64,000 nucleotides of DNA. Source: Nepenthes gracilis (Eukaryota > Streptophyta > Magnoliopsida > Caryophyllales > Nepenthaceae). The translations under genes and the position numbers were made by a program. Location: assembly GCA_033239525.1 (NCBI GenBank), contig BSYO01000010.1:7963379-8027378 (forward strand), given 5' to 3'. The notes beneath the pieces are model-generated. The model was not told the origin of the DNA, searched no databases, and worked only from the letters and a program-made list of their open reading frames with translations. This document shows positions 47,510-58,941 of this stretch, piece by piece (within the stretch, counting starts at the first letter, position 1; every line of letters begins with the position of its first letter).

Positions 47510-49720
47510 TGTGACTGAACAGATTTTTTTTTGTCCTCAAAAGCTTGCGTCAAACAGATAACACAATTAACGGTCTAAACATAAGGCAAGACTTCTGCAA
47601 AAATTTTGGCAGAGTCTCCTTTGTAACTGGATGAAAACCCAAAAATACAATCCTGTATAATCATCCATTACAAGCACACATCTATCCATTATCCGCAATC
47701 TCCTACAACAAGAATAAACAAGATCACAGGTGCCATCCATGGCACAAATCCATAAAAACAAACATTAGCTACGCTAATAGTTCAATAATGAGATGCTCTC
47801 TAGGACCTGCACAGTAAATCTAGAGTATATAGCGAAAGTAAACTAATAACCTGCAGAAGTATAGCTTTTTCTTTTTACAGGCATACATGTCATATGCTTT
47901 TTATACAAAAATTCCCATGTTCTAGAATATCAATAACCATAAGAGTAGTATACAAAAATCACGTTTCTTGCTAAGCTTTTACATCCACAAGCTCTTCAAA
48001 AACGGCTCCACAATGCTCTAAGTCCTCAAAAGCCTTCAGAAGCTTCCCTTGGTTTACTCCTTTTCATCAGGTAATAGCTCTACTGCCTCATCTGAAGGAG
48101 GAAAAAATACTAAAACAGTGAGCCGAGGCTCAGTAAGGTACATGCATATGAATGTAAAACAGTTATGCTAAAACGATCATATAACCATGCAGAATTAGAA
48201 CGTTTAATCAAAACATCATCTAGAAAAAAGTAAAAGACACACTATAACGATATCAAACCTCATGTTTCATAAATCAGTACACTATAGACTGTAAAATAAT
48301 AAACTGTAAACTTTGATAATACATGGTAAAACTGAAAACAATACCCTATCATCATTTTACTGTACGATTCATTATCATCATTTTACTGTGATATAGTATA
48401 TCGGTAAAACAGTAAACGGTACTTCATATTATTTTCTCCTTGTACAAAGCTCCGAGGACGACTATTATTACCTCCTTGTACCAAGCCCCGAGGACGGCTA
48501 TCATTACCTCCTTGTACCAAGCCCCGAGGACGGCTATTATTACCTCCTTGTACCAAGCCCTGAGGATGGCTATCATTCATCTTTTTATCAAAGACCCCCT
48601 TTTTTTTTAAAGTCAGACTCTCACAATTTACTTTCAGCTAACTTCAAAGTACATGAAAATTTCGTCGGTATAGGCTTGTACATATTTTCGAAAACAAACT
48701 ATACAGAAAGTTGCACATCGATGTCAATTAACTTTCATATAATAGAAGCTACGGTCAAAACTCATCAAAACCTCTTCATTTTCGTACATAGGGCTTCGCC
48801 AAAACCGTCGAACTCAAATCGTTCTCTAACACATGCTTATTCATGAAATTAATTGCCATAAATTCCATGCATATACATTAAATCATGCAATTTACTCAAT
48901 CTTCACAACATTTTCGAACTAGGGTTTCATCACATGCTTTCTGAGACAAATCGAACACTATTTTCATGCTTATTCACGAAATCGAAGCCAAATCTTGCAA
49001 TAAATATGGATAAACACAAAATCCAACCGATTAATTGAAGGAAACATGCTTCTTGTACTTTAAACATGCATTAATATCATTTTCGTAACGTTTCATCAAT
49101 TTTAAAGCAAAAGAAATGGTAAAAACGAAAAACAACGTCCGAGGTACACTTTCCTTGACGCGTGCTTTCACCTTTATAACTGGCTCACGGATGGATTTGG
49201 GCTCCCGGGCCTCGTTCTCCCTTCTTCTCTCTCTAAGATCGGTGTTTCCTCTCTCTCTAAAACCCTAAACTCGTGCGAAAATGAGAGGAGAGAAGGCAGA
49301 TCACGTTTTTATACTGCGCCTGCCGCTCGAGCGGGCTCGGGCACGCAGCGAGTGGGGTTGCTACTGGTTTTTGCACTAGATAGGTGGGCTCGAGCGCGCG
49401 GAGGGCGCGGGTCTGGCCCGCAGCAAGCCTACGTTGCGTTTTCACCATTCGGGACCCGTTTTGACCATTCTAACCCAATCTTTCACATCCTTGGACCTTA
49501 TTTTTGATTATATAACCTCAATAAGCCATGATTATCACAATTCAAAACCCGAATCTTGTCAACGAATTAACATTTCACCGCTTACAATTTCGATTTCCGA
49601 TTTACTAGTTCCGGTTCTTTGAGCTTTCCAATCCATTCCTCCCGTACCCTTTGAACACAATTCACCTATTTTAACTTAATTACCTTCCAATTATCATATT
49701 CAGGAACTCAGGTTGTCACA
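47510..49720 (-). mobile_element. Solo LTR on the minus strand
   Basis: The plus-strand ends are TGTGACTGAACAG...AGGTTGTCACA, flanked by a perfect CACAT duplication (47505-47509 and 49721-49725). In LTR sense it starts TGTGACAACCTGAG. It carries a GC-rich CTCGAGCG block at about 49320-49410, TATAAAAACG near 49300, the shared AGTGTACCTCGGACGTTG block near 49135-49160, four 36-bp units, and a CAGGTCCTAGAGAGCATC end block. It is related to the 5' structure of the other LTRs but forms a separate family. Confidence 0.92.
48430..48590 (-). repeat. Four inverted 36-bp units in the minus-strand solo LTR
   Basis: Units read CTCCTTGTACCAAGCCCCGAGG plus GGCTATTATTA on the plus strand. They are the reverse complement of the units at 32658-32768 and 39588-39745. 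The copies are nearly identical. Confidence 0.9.
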
Positions 49721-50608
49721 CACATCATTCAAGAACATTGGAGCCATGCAATGCAAGAATAAGCAATGTTTGGTAATTCCTTCTACAAAGTACAAGCTTT
49801 CGACAGTGTACGTACGACACAGAATGAAATAAAAAATAAATGGAGTAATGACCTAACTATAGTGGTCCAATTGAAATTTGCATGGGTAGACCCCGGAAGA
49901 GGGTAACTAAGGTATACTTTAGATGCATCTTCAACTTTAACTTTGAATTTCAGATAAGAATATTTGTCGATTCTGGCTTGTGGTTATGTAGGCTCATGCT
50001 ATCTCCGAACTCTCACACCACTCGGCTGGTGAAGTTGATTTGTGATGTGAGGTGCTGAGAGCCCCTTCATTCATAACTAGAGGAGGAGATAGACTAGTAT
50101 TAAACCAAAAAAATTGCACTAACGTTAGAAGATCACCCTCGTCAGGGAATCGCCAGCAGCAAAGAACCGAATCTGTGCCATATCCTTTTGAATAGAGAAA
50201 AAAATTATAGGATGTATGGGAAAGAAACATGCATATGGACCTACATGGCGATGTCCCATTATTAAATGTTGGGCGTTAAAATTTTAAATCTTCCAATATG
50301 GGGGGTTAGTGATGGGTTTGGTACTGTGGGCCGGCCTAGAATCCAAATTGTAGCAGATTGACGACTCGATGGAGTCTCTTCCTAGCCTAAAGCTTAGTGA
50401 ATATTTTTGAGATATTCGCCCGCATAGTGTATCTCTCGAGAATGGCAAGCGTGGCCCTCTAACATTTCCCAAGAAAGGCTATGATTACCATACTTGTGAT
50501 AAAGCGGCCACAACAGTTATTTTAACTGCACAGCCAGAGCCTCCAACCGCATAGTGTGTCTTCCTGAGAAGCCATGCGTAACCTTCCGACTTCTCCAAAA
50601 AAGGCTAT
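49721..50608. mobile_element. Repeat sequence related to 24600-25300
   Basis: The part 50340-50608 matches 24670-24950 (TTGTAGCAGAT, TCTCTTCCTAGCCTAAAG, AGTGTGTCTTCCTGAGAAGCCATGC). Near 50024 CACTCGGCTGGTGAAGTTGATTTG matches 25280. The two blocks are in opposite order compared with the left copy, as expected if they come from the two ends of LTRs of one family. Confidence 0.5.
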
Positions 50609-50673
50609 TGTAATATCCCAAATCTCTATTGGATTTATAATAGGGGTAATGGATTTTAAAGGAAAAGGAAAAT

Positions 50674-50674
50674 G

Positions 50675-50734
<60 letters not shown>
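50674..50734. repeat. (AAT)n microsatellite, about 20 units
   Basis: It lies 65 bp from the start of LTR E2, followed by a TA-rich tract and a GAAA-rich purine tract (50785-50870). Confidence 0.97.
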
Positions 50735-50739
<5 letters not shown>

Positions 50740-51715
50740 TATATTATATATATATATAATTATATTGGCATCGGGTGGCGGAGTAGGGAAAGAAAGAAAG
50801 AAAGAAAAAAGAAAAGAAAAAAAAAGGAAGGAAAGGAAATTAAGAGAGGGAGAAGAAGGAAGGAAGAAGGAGAAGGTAGCGTAGGAGGTGTAGTGGCCGA
50901 TTGTTGGCAAAGGGGGAAGGAGGTGTGGGAGTGCAGCGGTGAGGAGACGACATCATCAGCCATCATTTGAGAAATGTAATGGCATGGGTGGAGGAAGGAG
51001 ACGTGCGCGAGTTGAACAGAGTGTTGCCGCCGTCACAAGAAGAAATGCACGAAATTGAGGCAAGCAAATCCTTCCATTTTCTATGTTGATGTCAAATTCT
51101 TGTTTGCATGTGCCAATTTTTAGGAGAATTGGCTGGATTTGATTGAGATGTAATGCAGCCGAAATAGGGCTTTGGCTATGGGTCACGGAAGGAGGAGGAG
51201 AAGAGAGGAGAAGAGGTGGTGGTGATGCATAGAGGGATAAGGAGAAAAAAGGAGGAGGGAGAAAAGAGCTGAAGCCAGGTGAAGGTGAGGTAGTGCTTGC
51301 TTGTACCACCGGTTCACTGCCATCGTTAGAGTCACCACCATCAGCCGCTATGGGAAACCGCTTTAGAGATGCTATTACTATGGTTGGTGCTGCCGTACTG
51401 AGTTGGATCGCTATTGGTCAAAGGAGAACCTGGCACTTGACAGAAAGGAAGGGAAGAGAGAGACAAGCGTGCACGATTGAGGAGAGAGAAGTGCGTGGCT
51501 TGGGCACTTCGGAGCATCCTTTTGATAAATCTGTTTGGAATAAAGTTGAGACAAGTATCCTCTCGCTCTATTTCTGATTTATTTTAGCATTTGATATGTT
51601 ATGCATGTATATTTTATATCAATATATTGTATGAATAATGGGTATGGTCTGAGACCTAGTGGGTCGGTGTATGTGTGAGTCCATGGCGGTCTGAGGTCCT
51701 AGTGGGTCAATGTAT

Positions 51716-52225
51716 GATGGTTAAGAGCTATAGGCCTAAAATGCAGCCGATATTGAAAATATGACGGCCGAAAGTTATAACCCTAAAATGCAGCTGATAT
51801 TAAAAATATGATGATTGAGAGTTGCAGGCCTAAAATGCAGTCGATATTAGAAATAGGATGGCTGAGAGCTGTAGGATTAAAATATAGTCGGGCTAATGGA
51901 ACTAATAATTTGAGATGGTCGAGAGCTGCAAACCTAACATGTAGTTGGGCTGATAGCCAATGATATGAGAAGGCTAAGAACTACAGGTCTAAAATATAGT
52001 CAGGCTAATAGAACTAATAAAATAAGATGGCTGAGAGTTGCCAGCCTAAAATATAGTTAGAATAATGGAGCCAATAATATGAGATGGTTGAGAGTTACAA
52101 GCTTAAAATATATCAGGCTGATAGCCAATGATATTAGATGGTCAAGAGCTACAGGTTTAAAATGGAGTCAGGCAAATAGCTAATGTTTTGGAATAGCCAA
52201 GAGCTGTTGGCCTAAAATTTAGCCG
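51716..52225 (+). repeat. Minisatellite of about nine to ten 50-60-bp units in LTR E2
   Basis: The repeated pattern is GGTTGAGAGCTACAGGCCTA - AAATATAGTCAGGCTAATAG - AATGATATGAGAT, with early units carrying AAATGCAGCCGATATT. The sister LTR at 11584-13818 has no such array. Confidence 0.88.
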
Positions 52226-52944
52226 TTATGAGATGCAGATTCGGACTCTGTTCTCTGTTATGTGGGTGTGCGGTAGTTTCTGTCATGTGGGTGTGATGAG
52301 ACATCGATATGTGTTTCTGTTTTAGGTATGATGAAGCATTCTGATATATATATTTGCTATGGGTGTGATGAAGGATATTCAGAATTGCATTTTTTATCTG
52401 CTTTTGATATTTGATTTTGAACACTTCCTTTGATTTGCATATGCTATTTTGTATATGTTATGTCAATACTTGTTAAGCTTCTAGCTCACGTTTTCATATT
52501 TTCATTTCTTTAGATTAGTAGAGAGTTGGAATTCTTTGTAGGAATTAGACAAGATTGGTTGTGACAATACGTGATCTGATGAGTTTAATATTTGTATGAT
52601 TCAGTTGGCATTAGTTACATTTTCTTATTATTTGGATGGGTTTGTTATGGGTATTATATCAGGTGTTGGTAATTGGTCAAGATTAGGCCTTTGGATTATG
52701 TAATAAGGATAGTTGGATTTATATATGTTACACACTTGAGTAGATATTTTGTTTTGATGCCTCACTTACAATGTGTTTAAGTAGGTCATACATATATATT
52801 TTGTCTAGATAATTATCTGATGAAATCCTGTGTGAGTTCTATTTTGTTAGGTCCTATTTTATTTTGGATTTGTCACACCTGGATATGTTTAAAAATTTTT
52901 TTATTTCATGTATAATAATTTATTAGGCTTGCTAAGTTTCGGGA

Positions 52945-55576
52945 TGTGATAGAGTGGATTTTTTTTTACACTCCAAAATCTTCCCGTTAGAATTCGTGCG
53001 AAACTAAATCCCAAGATGAAATAGTCAAGGGAGACGGTCCAGGCTAGACCAACACAAGCAAGCGTACAAAATATAGACTTTTATATATACATATATTCAC
53101 AATACATACACAGGATCATCCAACTCTATGTAATATTCACGGCTCCAACTCTCTTAACATTTCATTTCATTAAACCAAAATTCGTACAAAGATGCCATTC
53201 TAAAACCTAACTATAACCAAAAGTTAATGGCGGAAACAGATCTATTCCAAAATGTATACAAGTGGAAACATAGTCATTTATTCATTCACAGTTTGAGATA
53301 ATTACATCAAAATCCTAAAAAATCTTCAACAGGTTTTCCGATTCCAAAATCCCTCCTTGCTAAGCTTTATCTATTCTTGCTCAAATCCGGTACCAATTCT
53401 AGAGTCTCATCTAGAGGGGAGAAATTATAACAGAGTGAGCCGAAACTCAGCAAGGTACCAAAAATAAGTAATATAAATCATAAATGCGATAACACGAAGC
53501 CGTAGAAAATATCGGAGTTCATGATCAATACTGTTTTTGAAGTTCCTAATTCGACGCCATTTTTTGAAGTTTGCAGTTCAATGCAAACTTTTGAAGTACA
53601 AAATTCAATATTTTAATGTCAATTTTTTCGAAGTACAAAGTCCAGGGTCAAATTCTGAAGTTCACAATGCAATATCAAATTTCGAAGTTCTTATACGGGG
53701 TTAAATTTTCGAAGTCCACAAGGCCATGCCATTTTCATTGTCCAAAGGGACCTAGGCTAGTAGACCCTACCAGCCAAGGGGGAGAGTAATCAAGGGTAGA
53801 TTTTGTTCACTCTACATAATTAAAAGCCATAGTTCCAAAATCATATCTATTTCTATTTCCATTCAGAATCCAAAGTCTAAAGTTCCATATTTTTGTCCTC
53901 TCTTTAGGTCCCGAGGAGGGGCGGACCTCGTATCACTCCATGGATGGAGTTACCTATGATTACCATCGTAACATTCTAAGGCATGTCGGAGAACCTTATC
54001 TAACTATATCACAATTCTAGGTCTGAAGCACTTATTCAAAGTTCAAACAAAATTCATCATATTTCAAGGCCGATTCAAAGTTTACATATTTCCATGCTCC
54101 GGTCAGGTTCCAAAGGCCTTTATATTTTTTAACATTCCAGTTTCCACATATAGGATTTCCATGCAAGGCAATCCGGTCATGAAATGAACAGAAGCATGGG
54201 TCAACATATAAAAATCAAAGTCAAGAGTTATTTTCATGCAACACAATTCCAATTGTAGCTTGAACAATAAAGCATGTACTAAACATGAAATTAGAGTCAG
54301 GAATTACTGATTTTTAAAATACGAAACTTAGTTCAGAATTATGAAATTCATGCCCGCTTCGTAATAAAACTCAGGAAATGGGATTTAGAACATAATTATC
54401 AAAGCATGACATAGAAAACAAGCTCCAAAGTACTCATGCATTAAAACATTCTTAAAACTTGAACTTAAAACGGAGAGTACACTTACATGATTTCCGAACT
54501 CTTCACTTCAACTGGCCTAAGGCTCCCCATTCCCCTTCGTCTCTTACTTCTTCTTTCTTTCATAGATTTTCTAACTCATTTTTTAGATTAGGAGCTCAGT
54601 ATTTATAGAGGATGGGTTAGGTAGGAGTTGGTAGGGTAAGTCGCCTACTTGTACTTTCTTTTTCTAGAACGTCAGCGAGGTAGGTAGGAGTGGTTTACCT
54701 ACTCTGGGTAGGTGGAAATCGTCAACGAGCAAGGTAAATCTACTCCAGCTATTATTAAATTTGGTCTTAATCCAATTTCAATTTACTCCGGTTGTTTGCA
54801 ATTGTAGGTAAAGCATTTGATAACTTCACTCCTTGTTCTCAACATCATACACTCTGGCTTTATGCATATCATCAACGCTATCCATGATTAGTTTATTACG
54901 TGTTTCGACCAGCCATCAACCCTGGCTTCATTTCTACATCATTTTCGGCCATCATAATAGATCATCACTTCGGCCTCCTTACTATGCCACATCAAACCGG
55001 CCTCCATCACACACTAGGCCACTCCGGCCTTAACACACCCACAAAGCACTCTGGTTTTCCATCACTTTAGCTCCGGCCTCACCAATCATCAAATCCGGCC
55101 GGTCACCGTGAACTCCGGCCCTCCTTCTCACCTTCTACTTCGGCCCTTTATATTATTAACATCAATTTTGGTTTCTATTTTCTTCAATCATCTATCCGGC
55201 TTCTATATCTACATCTACTTTGGCTTCCATGTCATCATCTACTTCGGCCTCCATTACCTTATCATTAACTTCGACCTTCCATCAGTTGCATCCACTTTGG
55301 TCTCATCTCCTTAGGTTTGGCCTCCCACAACTCACAAGGCCACTCCAGCCTCCAAGGTCCTTCTCCACTTCGGCCATCACCTTTACCTCTCAACTTTGGC
55401 CTCATCACAAGACCACTTGGGCTTCATCAACACAAAGACCACTTCGGCCTTCAAGGTCACTTGGGCCTTTACAAGACCACAAGGCCACTTCGGCCTTTAC
55501 AAGATCACAAGGCTACTTCGGCCTTTACAAAATCACTCCCTAATTATTATGTTGTTTTTGAAATCAGAATCTCACA
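52945..55576 (-). repeat. 3' LTR of the minus-strand element (2632 bp)
   Basis: The plus-strand ends are TGTGATAGAGTGG...CAGAATCTCACA. In element sense it starts TGTGAGATTCTGATTTC after a GTAGGGGAGAG polypurine tract. A CTATAAATACTGAGC box (minus, near 54600) is a likely TATA box. A CGGCC-rich repeated block occupies 54960-55540, and a ~30-bp GAAGT(T/A)C repeat lies at 53510-53730. Confidence 0.92.
54960..55540 (-). repeat. CTTCGGCC-type degenerate repeat in U3
   Basis: About twenty (A/T)CTTCGGCC(T/C) words occur at irregular 20-45-bp spacing. The right end is regular (ACAAGGCCACTTCGGCCTTT units). The core resembles that of the CCGGCC array of the 31400 element. Confidence 0.75.
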
Positions 55577-55990
55577 ACTCTCCCCTACTTAAGGAAATTT
55601 CATCCTCAAAATTTAAATGAAGTTACAAACCTTATGTAAACAGATGGAGATACTTGCTCTGGATTTCTTCTTTACATTCCCAAGTTGCCTCTTCAGGTGA
55701 GTGATTCCTCCAGAGCACCTTCACCAAGGAGATTGTCTTTGTACATAGCCTTTACTCCTTCTGGTCCAAAATTTGCATTGGCTCTTCGATGTAGGATAAG
55801 TCCTTGTCAATTGTCAAGGGCTCAAACCCAATCATATGTGCAGGATCATGGACACATTTTCTGAGCATTGATACATGAAATACATCATGTACTTCCGCCA
55901 TGTTTGGTGGCAGTGCCAACCTGTAGGCCACTTCTTCGATCCTTTTTAAAATCTCAAAGGGGCCAATGAATTGTGGCTTTAGCTTTCCTT

Positions 55991-57115
55991 TTACCCCAAA
56001 TCTGACGTCCCCTTAGATGGTGAGACTTTCAAAAATACAAAGTCACCCACATCAAACTTCAATTCTGATCTCCTCTGGTCTACATGGCTTTTCTGTCGAC
56101 TTTGAGCAACCTTTAAGTTCTCATGTATTAGCTTTATCTTCTCTGCCGTTTCTTTAATGATTTTAGGGCCTAAAATTCTCTTGTCTCTAGTTTTCTCCCA
56201 ATGGATGGACAACCTACACTTCCTTCCATATAATGCTTCAAAAGGAGCCATGCCTATACTTGCCTGATAGTTATTATTATACACGAACCCCACCAAGGCC
56301 AAGTAATTATCCTATGTCCCTCTCATGTCTAACACTGAGGCTCTTAACATATCCTTTAGGATTTGAATTGTTCATTCTGATTGGTCGTCAGTTTGAGGGT
56401 GATAGGCAGTACTGAACTTTAGCTTTGTCCCCAACTCTTTATGCAAATTTTTTCAAAACCTTGAAATAAAATGGGGATCCTTATCAGACACAATGAAAGC
56501 AGGCACACCATGAAGTCTGACAATTTCATTCACATACAACTGAGCCAGCTTATCATGAGAGTAAGTCGTCCTAATTGTTAAAAAATGGGCTGACTTAGTC
56601 AATCGGTCAATGATAACCCGAACGGTGTCATGGTTTCTAGGAGTCCTTGGTAGACCTGATACAAAATCTATAGTAATATCCACCCATTTCAAACTTGGAA
56701 CCGGCATTGATTGTAACAACCGAGGTGGCTTTCTTCTTTCAAGTTTTACTTGTTGGCACACAAGGGACTTTTTCACATAAGTTGTGACGTCCCTTTTCAT
56801 GTTCCTCCACCAAAACATTTTCTTTAAATTCTAATACATCTTGTTCACTTCAAGATAGATTGTGTATCGAGATTGGTGAGCTTCCTTTAAAAATTTCTCC
56901 TTCAACTCCTTGTTGTCCGGCACATATAGACGTTCTCTAAATCTCAATATTCCATCCGATCGGATATTAAAATCAACTCTGGAGTCTTTATTCAAATCAT
57001 CCATAATATCCATAAGAAAAGAGTCATTCACTTGCTTTTCTTTAACATCATTTATCAATTCCGGCTGAACCTGAAGGTATGAAAAAAAATCCGGTGGCCC
57101 TGAACATGCCGCCAA
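55991..57115 (-). pseudogene. Integrase of the minus-strand element
   Basis: Pieces at 57115-56831, 56818-56453 and 56302-55991 give a zinc-binding module with KSLVCQQVK, where the first Cys of the CX2C pair is S. The core has DFVSGLPRTPRNHD and AFIVSDKDPHFISRF. Around 56365 (HPQTDDQSE) the catalytic E is retained but followed by a stop. A C-terminal part has YNNNYQASIGMAPFEALYGR. There are several frameshifts. Confidence 0.88.
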
Positions 57116-57639
57116 ATATTACATTGCTTCAAGTACTCCAACATCTTCATTTTTTTAATCTGTAACTTCGCCAGATAGCCTAATCGACCGCTCAAAGTAT
57201 CGGCAACCACATTACATTTTCTGGGCTTATATTGTATCTCACAGTCATAATCCTTTAGGAAGTTCACCCATCTTCTCTGTCTCATGTTAAGCTATTTTTG
57301 TGAGAATAGATATTTCAAGTTCTTATGATCAAAATAAATAAGAAACTTTTCACCGTAGAGGTAGTGTTTCCAAATTTTTAGAACAAACACAACTGCAGCA
57401 AGTTCCAGATCATGCATCGGGCAGTGCTTCTCGTGCATCTTTAGCTGTCTAGAATCATAAGCCTCCACCTTTCCATTTTGTATTAACATACATCCTAGTC
57501 CGACCTTAGAAGTATCACAATACACCTCAAAACCACCTGAGCAGCCCAGCACTGGAGCTATTGTTAAGCAATTTTTCAACGTTTGAAAACTCGGAGCACA
57601 TTCTTCTGTCCAAGCAAATTTAGTTTCTTTCTTTGTCAA
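57055..57639 (-). pseudogene. RNase H of the minus-strand element
   Basis: [58 protein letters not shown] and [15 protein letters not shown] are recognisable. They are followed after a stop and frameshift by [20 protein letters not shown] and [11 protein letters not shown]. Confidence 0.85.
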
Positions 57640-58623
57640 CTAAGTTAGAGGCATGGAGATTTGAGAAACATTATTCACAAAATGCCTGTAATAACCGGCC
57701 GTGCTGAGAAAACTTCTGACATCAGTAATAGACGTAGGCCGACTCTAATTTGTAACAGCCTCCACTTTCTTTGGATCCATAGCAATTCCTCCATTGGAAA
57801 TCACATGTCCTAAAAATATCAATTCCTCTTGTTAGAATTCACACCTTTTCAGTTTAGCATATAGCTTCTCTTGCCGAAGCACATAGAGTACAATTCTCAA
57901 ATGGGTTTCATGCTCCTCATGGCTCTTAGAGTATATCAAAATATCATCTATAAATACCACCACAAACTTATCCAGATAAGGCCTGAACACCCTATTCATC
58001 AAATCCGTAAATGCTGCCGGAGCATTTGTAAGATCAAATGGCATCACAAGAAATTCATAGTAGCCATACCTTATTCTAAAAGTAGTTTTGGCCACATCCT
58101 TTTGTTTAATCCTTAGTTGATGATATCTAGATCTCAAATTAATTTTTAAAAACATACGAGACCCTTGTAATTGATCAAATAGGTCATCGATACATGGCAA
58201 AGGATATTTGTTCTTAATTGTAATTTTATTTAGTTTATGGTAGTCCACACATAGCCCTAGAAATCCGTCCTTCCTTACAAACAACATCAGCACTGCCCAC
58301 AGAGATACGCTCGGTCTAATGAACTCCTTATCTAACAACTCCTGTAATTATAATTTCAGTTCCTTCAATTCAGTGGGTGCCATACGATAGGGTGCTTTAA
58401 AAATTAGAACAGCATAGAGAATAACCTTAATATCAAATTCAATTTCCTTGTGAGGAGGTAGTCCAAGCAACTTCTCCAGAAATACATCCTCAAAATCACA
58501 TACCACCAAAATAACTTTAGCCAACACACTATGACTCCTAATAATGCTGGCATATGCCAGGTAAGCTTGGCATATTCTTTTCATCAAATGTTTAGCATGC
58601 AAAGAAGAAATTATCATAGGCAT
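57640..58623 (-). pseudogene. Reverse transcriptase of the minus-strand element
   Basis: The frame 58338-57832 carries [60 protein letters not shown] and the catalytic [12 protein letters not shown], then a stop after KRCEF. The upstream part (58623-58348, CDFEDVFLEKLLGLPPHKEI) is separated by a stop. A downstream remnant (57830-57640) has missense and stop changes. Confidence 0.88.
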
Positions 58624-58689
58624 TTCCTTTCTCCTAATACCCTGAAATGAGAAGGATTCAATTCCAGGGATATTGAAACATACCCTTTT

Positions 58690-58936
58690 TCAAAAGCAAT
58701 CAATACTGGCATAGTACCTTGCCAGCCAGTCCATTCCTAAGATGATATCAAAATCACCCATATCTAGTAATATCAAATCTACCAACAGACATTTTCCAAC
58801 TACCTCAACCACACACTCTGGGTACACAACGTCAGTCACTATTGAGGACCCGATAGGGGTCAGTGCTGCTAAAGAAAAATCCAAGATTCTCAGGACAAAT
58901 ACAATATAATGTACAAATTGTGGGAAAATAAAAGAG
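58690..58936 (-). pseudogene. Protease, distal part, of the minus-strand element
   Basis: It reads HSFIFPQFVHY, VTDVVYPECVVEVVGKCLLV and IILGMDWLARYYA, the part of the aspartic protease after the active site. The active-site DSGST is on the other side of the nested solo LTR, at about 61293-61315. Removing the LTR and one TGTGT copy brings the two halves into register. Confidence 0.85.
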
Positions 58937-58941
58937 TGTGT

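Larger units (their letters stand above)
50609..52944 (+). mobile_element. LTR, family E copy 2, cut by a later element
   Basis: It starts TGTAATATCCCAAATCTC and parallels copy 1 at 11584-13818 through GGAGCATCCTTTTGATAAATCTG and the 3' half. At 52944 (TTTCGGGA) it is interrupted by the minus-strand element, only about 15-20 bases before the expected LTR end. It may be a solo LTR; its right end lies beyond the window. It contains an (AAT)n microsatellite and a large minisatellite. Confidence 0.75.

Noticed and set aside
50672..50966. Frames with long Ile runs and proline/serine/phenylalanine-rich frames near 50,700-51,300
   Set aside because: They are created by the AAT microsatellite and purine-rich LTR sequence.
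55108..55620. Plus-strand frames of 68-107 codons in 55108-55620
   Set aside because: They arise from the CTTCGGCC repeat on the strand opposite to the element, with no domain.
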